From Paeniglutamicibacter sulfureus (GTDB lineage Bacteria > Actinomycetota > Actinomycetes > Actinomycetales > Micrococcaceae), in NCBI RefSeq assembly GCF_030512175.1, contig NZ_JAULBL010000001.1, forward strand, positions 248,001 to 312,000: a stretch of 64,000 bases of DNA. Direction: 5' to 3'. Positions 17,267 through 25,168 of this stretch are shown here, in pieces. Both the position numbers and the translations under genes were made by a program. How positions within the stretch are numbered: position 1 is the first letter of the stretch; the number at the start of each line of letters is the position of its first letter. The notes below the pieces were generated by a model. It ran no database searches. It worked only from the letters and a program-made list of their open reading frames with translations, and was not told the origin of the DNA.

Positions 17267-17776
17267 TTACGTTCCCGGTGTGGTGCGGGGGTGCAGGAAG
17301 GCGGCCAGGACAAGAACGGCTGCTCCGGTGGTGACGAATACATCGGCGAGGTTGAAGGTGGGGAACCACCCGGTGTGCAGGTAGTCCACGACGCCACGCC
17401 CGTCGAGCCGGTCAATGAAGTTGCCCATTGCGCCGCCCAGCAGCAGCGCCCCGCCTCCCCGCGAGAGCCCCGTCATGGTGGGTGCCGATGAGAGCAGATA
17501 CCAGGTTAGGGCGAGGATGATCAGTCCGGTCACGGCAATGACGGCCCACGACGGCAGGGAGGACCCGAAGCTGAACGCAACGCCGGGGTTGTAGAGCAAC
17601 CGGAAGTTGATCAGCCCCAGATCAATGACCTGCCCGTCGGAGAGCAGGGCCTCGGCCGCCGCCTTGATCACCAGATCGGCTGCGGCCAGGGCGGCAGCCC
17701 AGGCGAGCAGCACGGCCCGGAACCGCAGGACCGGGCGCGGACGCGTCCCGGTCCCCGGTCCCGTTTCGGCGCTCAC
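17267..17776 (-). CDS. lspA: signal peptidase II (lipoprotein signal peptidase)
   Basis: 169 residues with four membrane helices. The catalytic aspartates are in GNFIDRLDGRGVVDY and FNLADVFV. It cleaves prolipoprotein signal peptides. The GTG start at 17776 overlaps the ATPase stop codon (GTGA), indicating translational coupling. An extra lspA beside a cadmium/lead ATPase is known from other metal-resistance operons, so this is probably a second, island-borne copy rather than the housekeeping gene. Confidence 0.93.
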   Translation of the reverse strand: MSAETGPGTGTRPRPVLRFRAVLLAWAAALAAADLVIKAAAEALLSDGQVIDLGLINFRLLYNPGVAFSFGSSLPSWAVIAVTGLIILALTWYLLSSAPTMTGLSRGGGALLLGGAMGNFIDRLDGRGVVDYLHTGWFPTFNLADVFVTTGAAVLVLAAFLHPRTTPGT

Positions 17777-19719
17777 GCGCTCGGCTCCAGCGCCGGGACC
17801 GACTGCGTACTTTTCAGTGCAGTCCGGCGGGTGATCCGGCCGGCCCGGACCCCGTTGGCGATCACGACGATTTCCGCCAGTTCGTGGATGAGGACCACAG
17901 CGGCCAGCCCGAGCACCCCGAAGAGGGCCAGCGGGATCAGCACGGCAATCAGCAGCAGGGACAGGCCCACGTTTTGCAGCATGATGCGCCGGGTGTTGCG
18001 CGCATGGTCCAGGACCTGGGGCAGGTGGTGCAGGTCCTCGCCCATCAGCGCAATGTCTGCGGTTTCGATGGCCACATCGGTGCCCATGGCCCCCATGGCG
18101 ATGCCCGTGTCGGCGGTGGCCAGGGCGGGAGCGTCGTTGACGCCGTCCCCGACCATCGCGGTGGGCTGCCGGGTTTGGAGGGTGCGGATGATCTCCGCCT
18201 TGTCCTCGGGGCGCAGGTCCGCGTGGACTTCGGTGATGCCCGCTGCCCGGGCCAGGGCGGTTGCGGTGATGATGTTGTCCCCGGTGAGCATGGCCGTGGT
18301 GTAGCCGGAGGCCGTGAGCCTGGCGATGACCTCGGGTGCTTCGGGGCGCAGCTCGTCGCGGACTCCGATGGCGCCGATGACCTTGCCGTCGTCCTCGATG
18401 AGCACGGCCGTGGCTCCGGCGTGCTGCATCCGCTCGATGTCCGGGGCCAGGGCTCCGGCATCGATCCATCCTGGGCGGCCGAGCCGGACACGTTTGCCGT
18501 CCAGGTTCCCCTCCAGGCCCGCCCCGGGAATCGTGTCAACGTCGGTGACCGATGCGCGCTCGGTGGTCGCGGCGAGGATGGCGCGGGCCAGCGGGTGTTC
18601 GCTGCGGGATTCCAGTCCGGCCGCGAGGGCAAGCACTCGTTCCCGGGTCGCGGACCCGGTGCCCACGACCTCGATCACCGAAGGCTTGTTCCGGGTCAAT
18701 GTTCCGGTCTTGTCCAGGGCGATGGTGCGGATCTTGCCCAGGGTTTCCAGTGCCCCGCCGCCCTTGATGAGCACTCCGATCCGGCTGGCGGCCCCGACGG
18801 AGGCCACCACGGTGACGGGCACGGAGATGGCCAGCGCGCAGGGTGATGCCGCCACCAGGACGACGAGGGCGCGTTCGAACCACAGGGCCGGTTCCCCGAC
18901 GATGAAGCCGAAGACGATGATCAGGGCAGCGGCGATCAGGATTCCCGGGACCAGTTTCTTGGCGATGGAGTCGGCCAGTCTCTGGCCCGGGCCCTTGCGG
19001 GATTGCTCGGCCTCGACGATATGCACGATCTTGGCCAGTGAGTTGTTCTCGGCGGTGCTGGTGACTTCCACTTCCAGAGGGCCGGTGCCGTTGATGGACC
19101 CGGCGTAGACCTCGGAGCCGGGGCCGACCTCGACGGGGACGGATTCGCCGGTCAGCGCCGAGGTGTCCAGGGAGGTGCGCCCGGTGATGATCCGCCCGTC
19201 GGTGGCCAGGCGTTCCCCTGGCCGGACGACCAGGCGATCCCCGGGGACCAAATCGGCCGGGGAAACTGTTGCCTCGATGTCGTTGCGCAGGACCCTGGCT
19301 TCGGCCGGAACCAGGTCCAGCAACGCCCGCAGACCGCGCCGGGTCTTGGCCAGGGAGTATTCTTCAAGCCCCTCGGAAATCGCGTAGAGGAAGGCCAGCA
19401 TCGCGGCTTCCTCGAACTGACCCAGGGCCACCGCGCCGATGGCAGCGATCGTCATCAGCGTCCCGACGCCGATTTTTCCCTTGAGCAGGCGTCGGAGCGT
19501 GGAGGGAACGAATGTCCAGGCGGCAACCAGCAGTGCACCGAGTTCCAGGGGCAGTGTCACGACCCGGGGGCCTCCGGCCAGCGAGGTGATCCACGCCGCC
19601 AGGAGCAGCGCGCCGGCCACGGCGGCCGCCCGGACCTCGGTTACCTGCCAGAACCCCGGGGCTTTTTCGGTTTCACCGGTTTCGGTTGTCTCGTCGCTGC
19701 ATCCGCAGGCGTCGCTCAT
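17773..19719 (-). CDS. P1B-type heavy-metal efflux ATPase
   Basis: 648 residues. Motifs in order: TGES near residue 190, SPC (in place of CPC) in the sixth helix near 291, DKTGTLT with the phosphorylated Asp near 334, and GDGVNDAP near 525. A short N-terminus has DACGCSDE but no full HMA domain. SPC is typical of the P1B-4 group (cobalt, zinc, cadmium). The ATG overlaps the regulator stop codon (ATGA), and the stop codon overlaps lspA. Given the CmtR-like sensor, cadmium or lead export is the best guess. Confidence 0.94.
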   Translation of the reverse strand: MSDACGCSDETTETGETEKAPGFWQVTEVRAAAVAGALLLAAWITSLAGGPRVVTLPLELGALLVAAWTFVPSTLRRLLKGKIGVGTLMTIAAIGAVALGQFEEAAMLAFLYAISEGLEEYSLAKTRRGLRALLDLVPAEARVLRNDIEATVSPADLVPGDRLVVRPGERLATDGRIITGRTSLDTSALTGESVPVEVGPGSEVYAGSINGTGPLEVEVTSTAENNSLAKIVHIVEAEQSRKGPGQRLADSIAKKLVPGILIAAALIIVFGFIVGEPALWFERALVVLVAASPCALAISVPVTVVASVGAASRIGVLIKGGGALETLGKIRTIALDKTGTLTRNKPSVIEVVGTGSATRERVLALAAGLESRSEHPLARAILAATTERASVTDVDTIPGAGLEGNLDGKRVRLGRPGWIDAGALAPDIERMQHAGATAVLIEDDGKVIGAIGVRDELRPEAPEVIARLTASGYTTAMLTGDNIITATALARAAGITEVHADLRPEDKAEIIRTLQTRQPTAMVGDGVNDAPALATADTGIAMGAMGTDVAIETADIALMGEDLHHLPQVLDHARNTRRIMLQNVGLSLLLIAVLIPLALFGVLGLAAVVLIHELAEIVVIANGVRAGRITRRTALKSTQSVPALEPSA

Positions 19720-20102
19720 CGGGCGTTCTCCTGTTCAACCATCGGGGCGGTGGTGCTGTCGGGGCCGTAGGTCGGGCACAGGCTGACAGCGTTGCCGGTG
19801 GAGGCAAGCAGGATTTCGGTCTGGGCGAGCATGTCCATCAGTTCCGGATGGGACAGCGAGTAGTACACGCTGCGGCCTTGGGAGCGCCCCTCGACCAGGC
19901 CGCAGTCGCGCAGGCAGGCCACATGCATCGAGGCCGTGGATTGGGGCAGGCCCAGCTCACGGGTGAGGTCGCTGACCCGTACCTCGCCGCCGGACATGCG
20001 CTTGACGATCTTCAGTCGGATCGGGTCGCCAAGGGAACGGAACAAGGCGGCCGCGGGGTCCAGCCCGCACGCGTCCACCGGAGCATCTTGATTGATCAGC
20101 AT
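19716..20102 (-). CDS. cmtR: CmtR-like ArsR/SmtB-family metal sensor
   Basis: 128 residues. The winged HTH contains LTRELGLPQSTASMHVACLR. Cysteines at 63 and 67 (ACLRDCG) in the recognition-helix region plus Cys109 in the C-terminal tail reproduce the metal ligand set of mycobacterial CmtR (Cys57, Cys61, Cys102), a cadmium/lead sensor that releases DNA on metal binding. It is first in the operon, with ATGA overlap into the ATPase gene. A palindrome in the AT-rich upstream region is a candidate operator. Confidence 0.9.
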   Translation of the reverse strand: MLINQDAPVDACGLDPAAALFRSLGDPIRLKIVKRMSGGEVRVSDLTRELGLPQSTASMHVACLRDCGLVEGRSQGRSVYYSLSHPELMDMLAQTEILLASTGNAVSLCPTYGPDSTTAPMVEQENAR

Positions 20103-20145
20103 TTACTGATGATATCTTAATTTAATGATCATTGATTCAAGCGTC
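20103..20145 (-). promoter_or_regulatory. promoter/operator of the cmtR-ATPase-lspA operon
   Basis: An AT-rich patch immediately upstream of cmtR. It contains the perfect 10-bp palindrome AATGATCATT (20124-20133) and GATATC. On the minus strand TTGAAT is followed 17 nt later by AGATAT as possible -35 and -10 elements flanking the palindrome, as expected for a repressor site. Confidence 0.5.
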
Positions 20146-20414
20146 AGTCCGCTGGGGTACCCTTGCGGTGCGCCTCGAAAGATCATGAACCCTTTGTGCA
20201 GCCGATCCTCTGATGGCGGATTTTGCAAATGACAGTCCCAGTCAAGGTTCCGCAACTGAACCAGTGACCCCTTGAATCGATGGGCTTGGGGTTGCGACAG
20301 TTAACGCTGAAAACTACTGCATCCCTTGTTTCCTATTGCCCTGTCGTGTTGGCTGTATCGATACCCATCACGGAAATGACCCGAGCGTCACACACAGGGA
20401 AAGCAGCAGCAGCC
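20146..20414. other. gap with no recognisable gene
   Basis: Intergenic DNA between the cmtR promoter and the next small membrane-protein gene. No convincing coding frame or repeat is visible. Confidence 0.4.
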
Positions 20415-20693
20415 ATGGAAACGAATGACTCGCCGTTTTTCTCCTCGGGCACCGCGCAAGCCCACCCTGCCCGCAAACGGCCCAGCAGCAAACTCCGCAC
20501 GTTCCTGCTGGTCATCGCCGTCCTGACGCTCTCCTTTGCCGTCTTCAGCATCTTCGGCGCAACCGTGGGAACCTCTGACAATTCCCCCTATTCCGAACGT
20601 TTCCTGCTCACCTGGATCACGTTGCCTTCGTTCCTGCTTGGCTTCGTCTATCTGGCTTTGTATTTTCTCGTTCGCCGAAACCAGACTTACTAA
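20415..20693 (+). CDS. small two-helix membrane protein, unknown
   Basis: 92 residues from ATG at 20415: a hydrophilic Ser/Pro-rich head, then two hydrophobic helices (LLVIAVLTLSFAVFSIFGA and LPSFLLGFVYLALYFLV), ending in RRNQTY. No family is recognised. An in-frame ATG at 20376 is an alternative start; neither has a strong ribosome site. It is divergent from cmtR with no operon partner. Confidence 0.5.
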   Translation: METNDSPFFSSGTAQAHPARKRPSSKLRTFLLVIAVLTLSFAVFSIFGATVGTSDNSPYSERFLLTWITLPSFLLGFVYLALYFLVRRNQTY

Positions 20694-21029
20694 TTCGGCA
20701 AGTCCCCCCGGCAAACCAGCCTCGGACGGGATGGCAAGAGTGCGCTCCAAGGCAGCACCGCCCACACAACAAGACGGGTAGGCACGGCAGCTCGGTCCAC
20801 GCGGCACGCTGAAGCATTCGAGACACTAGGCCAGAGCCTGAAACTGGCTTGGCGGTCTCAATCACTTATTTCAGTGTCCGGTAAAGGTTCCATTCCGGCC
20901 ATGATGCCGCCATGCAACTGTCGTCTGAAACAAGAATGTTTCGGAGTTGGGCTGGCGCGACGCCTTGTAGCCTGACAGAGTTGGTCCGGCCGGGCCGACT
21001 GCGGGCTTGCGTATGAAGGGTGAGTCGAT
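20694..21029. other. gap with no recognisable gene
   Basis: About 336 nt. Overlapping short frames on both strands lack ribosome sites and protein-like composition. Nothing further is seen. Confidence 0.4.
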
Positions 21030-21476
21030 ATGTGGGACACCTATCCAATTGGTAACCGCCCCTTGGGCTGGATAGAGCTCAGCGAGAATGGCTGGGGCGC
21101 CATCGCCGCGTGGTTCGCCGGACCGAAGAACGTGGCGCGCGAGCCGATGGGCGAACGCACCGACCTGATAAAGGTGAAGTGTGAATCGGCGGGCGGCGCC
21201 ACTAGTTCTTGGACCGAGACCATCACAGAGGCAGACGTCCATGACATTGAAGACGGCATTGACGAATACCTCTTGGATGCCGGGCTGCCGGCCCGACCGC
21301 ACGGCTATCGCTGGTTCATGCGCTTGCCTGCCGTCGTCAACGATGAGCAGGATTTCTGGGGCCGTCTCAATGAGGCAGACTTCAGGATGCCGCATCGGGA
21401 TCGGGACATAATCCGTGAGGCGGCCAACTTCGGTGCCACCATCAAAGACCTCTACCTCAGGTCTACGATAGAATGA
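21030..21476 (+). CDS. hypothetical protein, orphan
   Basis: 148 residues with ordinary soluble-protein composition, rich in Trp, Asp and Arg (starts MWDTYPIGNRPLGW, contains GYRWFMRLPAVVNDEQDFWG). The start is ATG at 21030 with AGGGTGAG upstream. There is no signal peptide, membrane segment or family motif that I recognise. It sits in a fragment-rich accessory patch. A self-contained stress or immunity protein is possible, but the sequence does not say. Confidence 0.6.
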   Translation: MWDTYPIGNRPLGWIELSENGWGAIAAWFAGPKNVAREPMGERTDLIKVKCESAGGATSSWTETITEADVHDIEDGIDEYLLDAGLPARPHGYRWFMRLPAVVNDEQDFWGRLNEADFRMPHRDRDIIREAANFGATIKDLYLRSTIE

Positions 21477-21511
21477 TGATCATCCACAACCCTCAACGAC
21501 AAGGGCGGCCC

Positions 21512-21677
21512 ATGCGCGTTCACCTCCAGGCGCCACCCCCCGTCACCCGAGGTCGTCTACCCGGAAAACATCCTCTATTGGCCTGAACTTCCAGGGGTCA
21601 TCGTTGCGTGTGCGGCGGGGATCATCCTGCTGTCATTCTTGAGGTTCCCCATTCGCCGCTGGCGCCGTCGCAAGTAG
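21512..21677 (+). pseudogene. small membrane-protein gene broken at a C6 run
   Basis: An ATG at 21512 with AAGGGCGG at about 3 to 6 nt begins MRVHLQAPP. The frame is lost at a run of six C (21536-21541). Dropping one C continues into SPEVVYPENILYWPELPG, then a hydrophobic helix (VIVACAAGIILLSFL) and a basic end RRWRRRK before TAG. The downstream frame has no start codon of its own. Either a true single-base frameshift or a sequencing error in the homopolymer. Confidence 0.5.
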
Positions 21678-21870
21678 CGGACTGCCCGCGCCCAGGAAGC
21701 CCGCAACACGTCCCGCTGGAGCTTCGGCTTACGGACGCACTAGCGCAGTGCAGACGGCTTTGGACGCCCAGTGCACTCGCCTTCGAAAATGGCATCTCCG
21801 AGGGTCCTTCTGGGAAATCCCCAACGACCCCTCGGCGGACGGAGCATGGTCAATTAATGGTGCGATCCAT

Positions 21871-22212
21871 TCAGGTTTGCTTGGAATGCGAAAGCGATTC
21901 AGCATGGCGCATGATCAGCGAAGCGGCGACCAAAGCTGCGGAAAACGGCAAGAAGGTAACCGTCACTAGCAGATAGATCGTGGACACGGCCATGGCAACG
22001 GGCGCATCTTCGATAACTCTGGTGGTTCCGAAGCTGCCCATGATCTGAGGGCTGAACGCGATCAATAGTACGGCCGTGGCACCTAGGATCAGGCCCGTCC
22101 ACATCGTCGTCTTGGACAAGTTTGACGCTTCCACACGATCCCCTCGCTCCTTGTGCTCCACTGCCATCAGCCAAGCATCAGGTCCAAAGGATTGCAACGG
22201 GGTGAGACCCAT
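21871..22212 (-). CDS. small membrane protein, unknown
   Basis: 113 residues: a hydrophilic 35-residue head, a helix TGLILGATAVLLIAFSP, a loop, a second helix AVSTIYLLVTVTFLPFSAALVAA, and a short tail. The start at 22212 has an excellent ribosome site, GGAGGTG at about 5 nt. No family is recognised. It is isolated on the minus strand in the fragment-rich patch. Confidence 0.6.
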   Translation of the reverse strand: MGLTPLQSFGPDAWLMAVEHKERGDRVEASNLSKTTMWTGLILGATAVLLIAFSPQIMGSFGTTRVIEDAPVAMAVSTIYLLVTVTFLPFSAALVAASLIMRHAESLSHSKQT

Positions 22213-22560
22213 CGTTACACCTCCGTAGCTACCCCGCGGACCCAGGGTCTGTGCAGGTTCCTCGCTTTCGACGGTTTATGCCGAGACTTCGCATGGCCCC
22301 GGCGATGTGTCCGGTGAGCTTTCCCTCATCGGTCCGGTCGCGCATCTCCGCCCCCACCTCGGATGGCGGAGTATGCAGCTTTGGATCCACCCGGCGCTGA
22401 TCCGGCGCTACCTAAATTCAGCGACGACGCGCACCGGACCGCTGCTGAAGTCGGACGGCAGATGGGGATGAAGCGGATCTTGCCATGTCTTCAAAGGATG
22501 CCCGACAGCACCCGTGATGACCGGTCACGCGGCGGAACAACCATTGTTCGATCATCATCA
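22213..22560. other. gap with no convincing gene
   Basis: About 350 nt. A short minus-strand frame around 22220-22380 contains MRDRTDEGKLTGHIAGAMRS, but it has no good start and ends abruptly; it may be another remnant. The rest shows nothing. Confidence 0.35.
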
Positions 22561-22563
22561 TAT

Positions 22564-22592
22564 TTGACGTAGATCGAAATATCGTTCAGGAT
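22564..22592 (+). promoter_or_regulatory. promoter with imperfect palindrome before the oxidoreductase gene
   Basis: TTGACG at 22564-22569 is followed 17 nt later by CAGGAT, a plausible -35/-10 pair. The spacer holds GATCGAAATATCGTTC (22572-22587), an imperfect 16-bp palindrome suited to an ArsR-family repressor; an ArsR gene is second in the operon. Confidence 0.5.
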
Positions 22593-22598
22593 GGACGA

Positions 22599-22619
22599 GG
22601 CGAGGCACGGTGCCTCGCC
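22599..22619 (+). repeat. perfect 21-bp inverted repeat in the oxidoreductase leader
   Basis: GGCGAGGCAC and GTGCCTCGCC pair perfectly around one base. In RNA this is a tight hairpin ending a few nt before the AAAGGA ribosome site; in DNA it could be an operator. Confidence 0.65.
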
Positions 22620-22635
22620 CAACGAAAGGACACAT

Positions 22636-23646
22636 ATGCGCGCCTGGATGCTAGACGACTTCGGCCTCGAGAACCTGAACCTGCACGAGATCCCGACACC
22701 CCAACCGGCCGCCGGGGAACTTCTCATCAAGGTCTCGGCCGTCTCGCTGAACTACCGAGACAAGGCCCTGGTAGACGGCATCTACATGCCCGAAAAGATC
22801 TCAAAAGGACTGATCCCGGTGGCCGACTCCTCCGGAGTCGTGGCCGCAGTAGGGGCGGGCGTAACAAAATACAAGGTCGGGGACCGCGTCACCTCCCACT
22901 TCTACTCCACCTGGCACGATGGGCCGTGGCTAAACGAATACGCCGACTTCCAGACCGGCGGGCCCATCAACGGCGGACTGGCCGAATACCAGATCCTCGG
23001 CGAGGACAACGTCGTCCCCACTCCCCTGGACATGAGCGACCTCGAAGCCTCAACCCTGCCGATCGCCGCACTCACCCCGTGGTTCGTCCTGCGCGAGTAC
23101 CGCAAGGTGAAGCCCGGCGATACTGTCCTGGTCCAGGGCACCGGAGGCGTCTCGATCTTCGCCATCCAGCTCGCTTCGGCCCTTGGTGCCCGAGTCATCG
23201 TGACCTCAAGCAGCGACGAAAAGCTGGTACGCGCCCGAGAACTGGGGGCAACGGACACCATCAACTACCTCACCACCCCTGACTGGGCCGCAGCCGTCCT
23301 GGAACTGACCGACGGCCAGGGCGTGGACGTCGTGCTAGACGTCGTTGGCGGCGACGGGCTGAAGGACTCGGTCCGCGTTGCCAAGGGCAACGGACTGGTC
23401 GCGGTCATCGGATTCCTCCAGGGCCAAAGCACCACCCTGGACCTGATGGACGTCATCTGGCACCAGGCCCAGATCCAGGGGATCGCGGTCGGGCACCTGC
23501 GCGCCTTCGAAGACCTGGTCACGTTCCTCGGCGAACACACCATCAACCCGGTCATCGACACCGTCTACCCCTTCGAGGAAGCCCACGCCGCCTACGCCCA
23601 GCTCGCCCGCGGAGCGTTCGGGAAGATCGTTATCCAGGTCAACTAA
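22636..23646 (+). CDS. zinc-less NAD(P)-dependent alcohol dehydrogenase/quinone-oxidoreductase-type (MDR)
   Basis: 336 residues of the medium-chain dehydrogenase/reductase fold. The cofactor motif GTGGVSIFA is near residues 171-179, with typical MDR segments (VSAVSLNYRDKALVDG, VADSSGVVAAVGAGV, VGDRV). The catalytic and structural zinc cysteines are absent, which points to a quinone-oxidoreductase-like reductase. The start is ATG at 22636 with AAAGGA at about 6 nt. The ArsR-family regulator 50 nt downstream on the same strand probably controls it. Confidence 0.88.
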   Translation: MRAWMLDDFGLENLNLHEIPTPQPAAGELLIKVSAVSLNYRDKALVDGIYMPEKISKGLIPVADSSGVVAAVGAGVTKYKVGDRVTSHFYSTWHDGPWLNEYADFQTGGPINGGLAEYQILGEDNVVPTPLDMSDLEASTLPIAALTPWFVLREYRKVKPGDTVLVQGTGGVSIFAIQLASALGARVIVTSSSDEKLVRARELGATDTINYLTTPDWAAAVLELTDGQGVDVVLDVVGGDGLKDSVRVAKGNGLVAVIGFLQGQSTTLDLMDVIWHQAQIQGIAVGHLRAFEDLVTFLGEHTINPVIDTVYPFEEAHAAYAQLARGAFGKIVIQVN

Positions 23647-23696
23647 CGGACGGGCGGCGGCGAGCAGTAAGATCGAAGGCTGAGAGAAGGACAACC

Positions 23697-24029
23697 ATGG
23701 CACGAAGCACCAAGATTTCGGACGAACCCGACATCGCCGACTTTGATTTCCCCCGTATCCTCGCCGCCGTCGCAGACCCCGTGCGCCTGAGCATCCTCAA
23801 GCAACTGGCCAACGCAGAGGAAGCACTGAGCTGCGGAGCCATCGAACTGCCCATCAAGGCCTCCACGGCAACGCACCACTTCACGGCCCTGCGGCAGGCC
23901 GGCGTCCTGCACCAGTACTACGTCGGCACCTCCAGGATGAACCTCCTGCGAATAGACGACATGGAACGGGCCTACCCGGGCTTCCTGCCCTCGGTCATCG
24001 CCGGGCTGGCGACCACGACACCCAAGTAG
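23697..24029 (+). CDS. ArsR-family transcriptional regulator
   Basis: 110 residues with a winged HTH (ADPVRLSILKQLANAE, then KASTATHHFTALRQAGVL). Only one Cys is present and no known metal-site pattern, so it may sense a redox or organic signal rather than a metal. A ribosome site GAGAGAAGG precedes the ATG. It is second in an operon after the oxidoreductase, with palindromes in the operon leader, consistent with self-regulation. Confidence 0.87.
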   Translation: MARSTKISDEPDIADFDFPRILAAVADPVRLSILKQLANAEEALSCGAIELPIKASTATHHFTALRQAGVLHQYYVGTSRMNLLRIDDMERAYPGFLPSVIAGLATTTPK

Positions 24030-24217
24030 CACCGGCGCGCTTCGTCGCCCAGCGTGTGCACCGACCGAAGGCCGGGGGCGCAATGCCGAGAAAAATACGA
24101 CGCAGTCCATCCCGCGGGAGGTTCGGCTACCGGTCGTGACACGAACTGGGCAGAGGACTCCTTTTCGGCGACTGTTCAACCACCCACTTGCGCAGAGCGG
24201 GGTTACGCCTGGCTGGG

Positions 24218-24643
24218 TCAGCCCACGGCGACGAGCGTCGCCCAGGCAACGTCGATCACACACAGCCCGTCGTCGGTCTCTCGGTAAAAGACGTCTCCCG
24301 GATAGTGGCTCCCGGGCACTGCACCCTTGGGGAGGCCCTCCAGGTTGATACTCCACTGAGGGTCGAGCGCCGCTTGGTCGTCCCAATACTCCGCGAAAAA
24401 CTCTTCCGGCTCGCCTGCCGAAAGCCCTGACCAATCGCTGGGCGCACCGAGGTCCGCCACGGAATCAATACAGACAACGCCTGAGGTTCCACCCGAAGCC
24501 AAGTCATTCACGAGCGTCTCGGTCATTTGAATCACCTCGGCGCCATCGCTCCCCCAGATCAATGAGTCGACCGAGCACCCAGTCAGCAAAGCTGCGAGTG
24601 CTCCAGCCGAAAGTCCGCAAACCACTCTCCGAATCGATCTCAT
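24218..24643 (-). CDS. putative lipoprotein, unknown
   Basis: 141 residues. The N-terminus is a lipoprotein signal with lipobox LLTGC (Cys23), followed by an acidic mature domain rich in Trp and Asp with two further cysteines. No family is recognised. It is expected to be anchored on the outer face of the membrane after LspA processing. There are no operon partners. Confidence 0.65.
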   Translation of the reverse strand: MRSIRRVVCGLSAGALAALLTGCSVDSLIWGSDGAEVIQMTETLVNDLASGGTSGVVCIDSVADLGAPSDWSGLSAGEPEEFFAEYWDDQAALDPQWSINLEGLPKGAVPGSHYPGDVFYRETDDGLCVIDVAWATLVAVG

Positions 24644-24874
24644 TCTTCAAACCTACCGTCCCGCCTATCGGACCTGTACACGGTCAGTGGCTACGACGAT
24701 GTCGCATGTCCCGGCGGTGTACATGGTGCCACCGCTGACAAAAGAACAACGGATTGTCCGGTGAACGTTGTGCACATGACGCACGGCGCATGCCGCACAA
24801 AGTCATGTGGTGCTCGGTGACAGCTCTGGGCGGGAGTCGCCTGGATATCGAATCAGGCCCTCGGCATCTACTCT
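24644..24874. other. gap with no recognisable gene
   Basis: Short frames only; nothing is identified. Confidence 0.35.
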
Positions 24875-25132
24875 TCACTCGAAGGCAGAAGCAATGTGGA
24901 TGGCGTACTGTCCACAGGTCAAGGTAAGGTCCCGCCCCAGAGAGGCCAAAGTGCAGTGTTGAATCGGAAATTCGCCTTCTTCTGAGTCTCCGCTGATGCT
25001 CGACTCGTAGATGAACGGTGAGCGCCGGCGGTAGATCCGGTGGCCGGGGTGTCGAACTCCTTCCTGGCTGACGATGACGCTTTTCCATCGTCGGCGGTTT
25101 ATCCCACCCCTAACGCTGGCATAATCGGTGAC
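24875..25132 (-). pseudogene. coding-like fragment without a start codon
   Basis: A minus-strand frame open from just after a TAG (25135-25133) to TGA at 24877-24875. It reads like real protein (VSQEGVRHPGHRIYRRRS, then SSISGDSEEGEF and TLTCGQYAIHIASAFE) but has no ATG, GTG or TTG near its beginning. It is probably the 3' part of a truncated gene. No family is recognised. Confidence 0.35.
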
Positions 25133-25168
25133 CTATGACACCAAGCCGCGAGCGGAGCCCGTTGAACC

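Noticed and set aside
24684-25088. 134-codon minus-strand frame
   Set aside because: Arg/His/Pro-rich with no family sense and no ribosome site; the neighbouring frame at 24875-25132 looks more protein-like.
14197-25168. Prophage or integrative element
   Set aside because: No integrase, recombinase, transposase, tRNA target or flanking direct repeats were found; only fragments and cargo genes.
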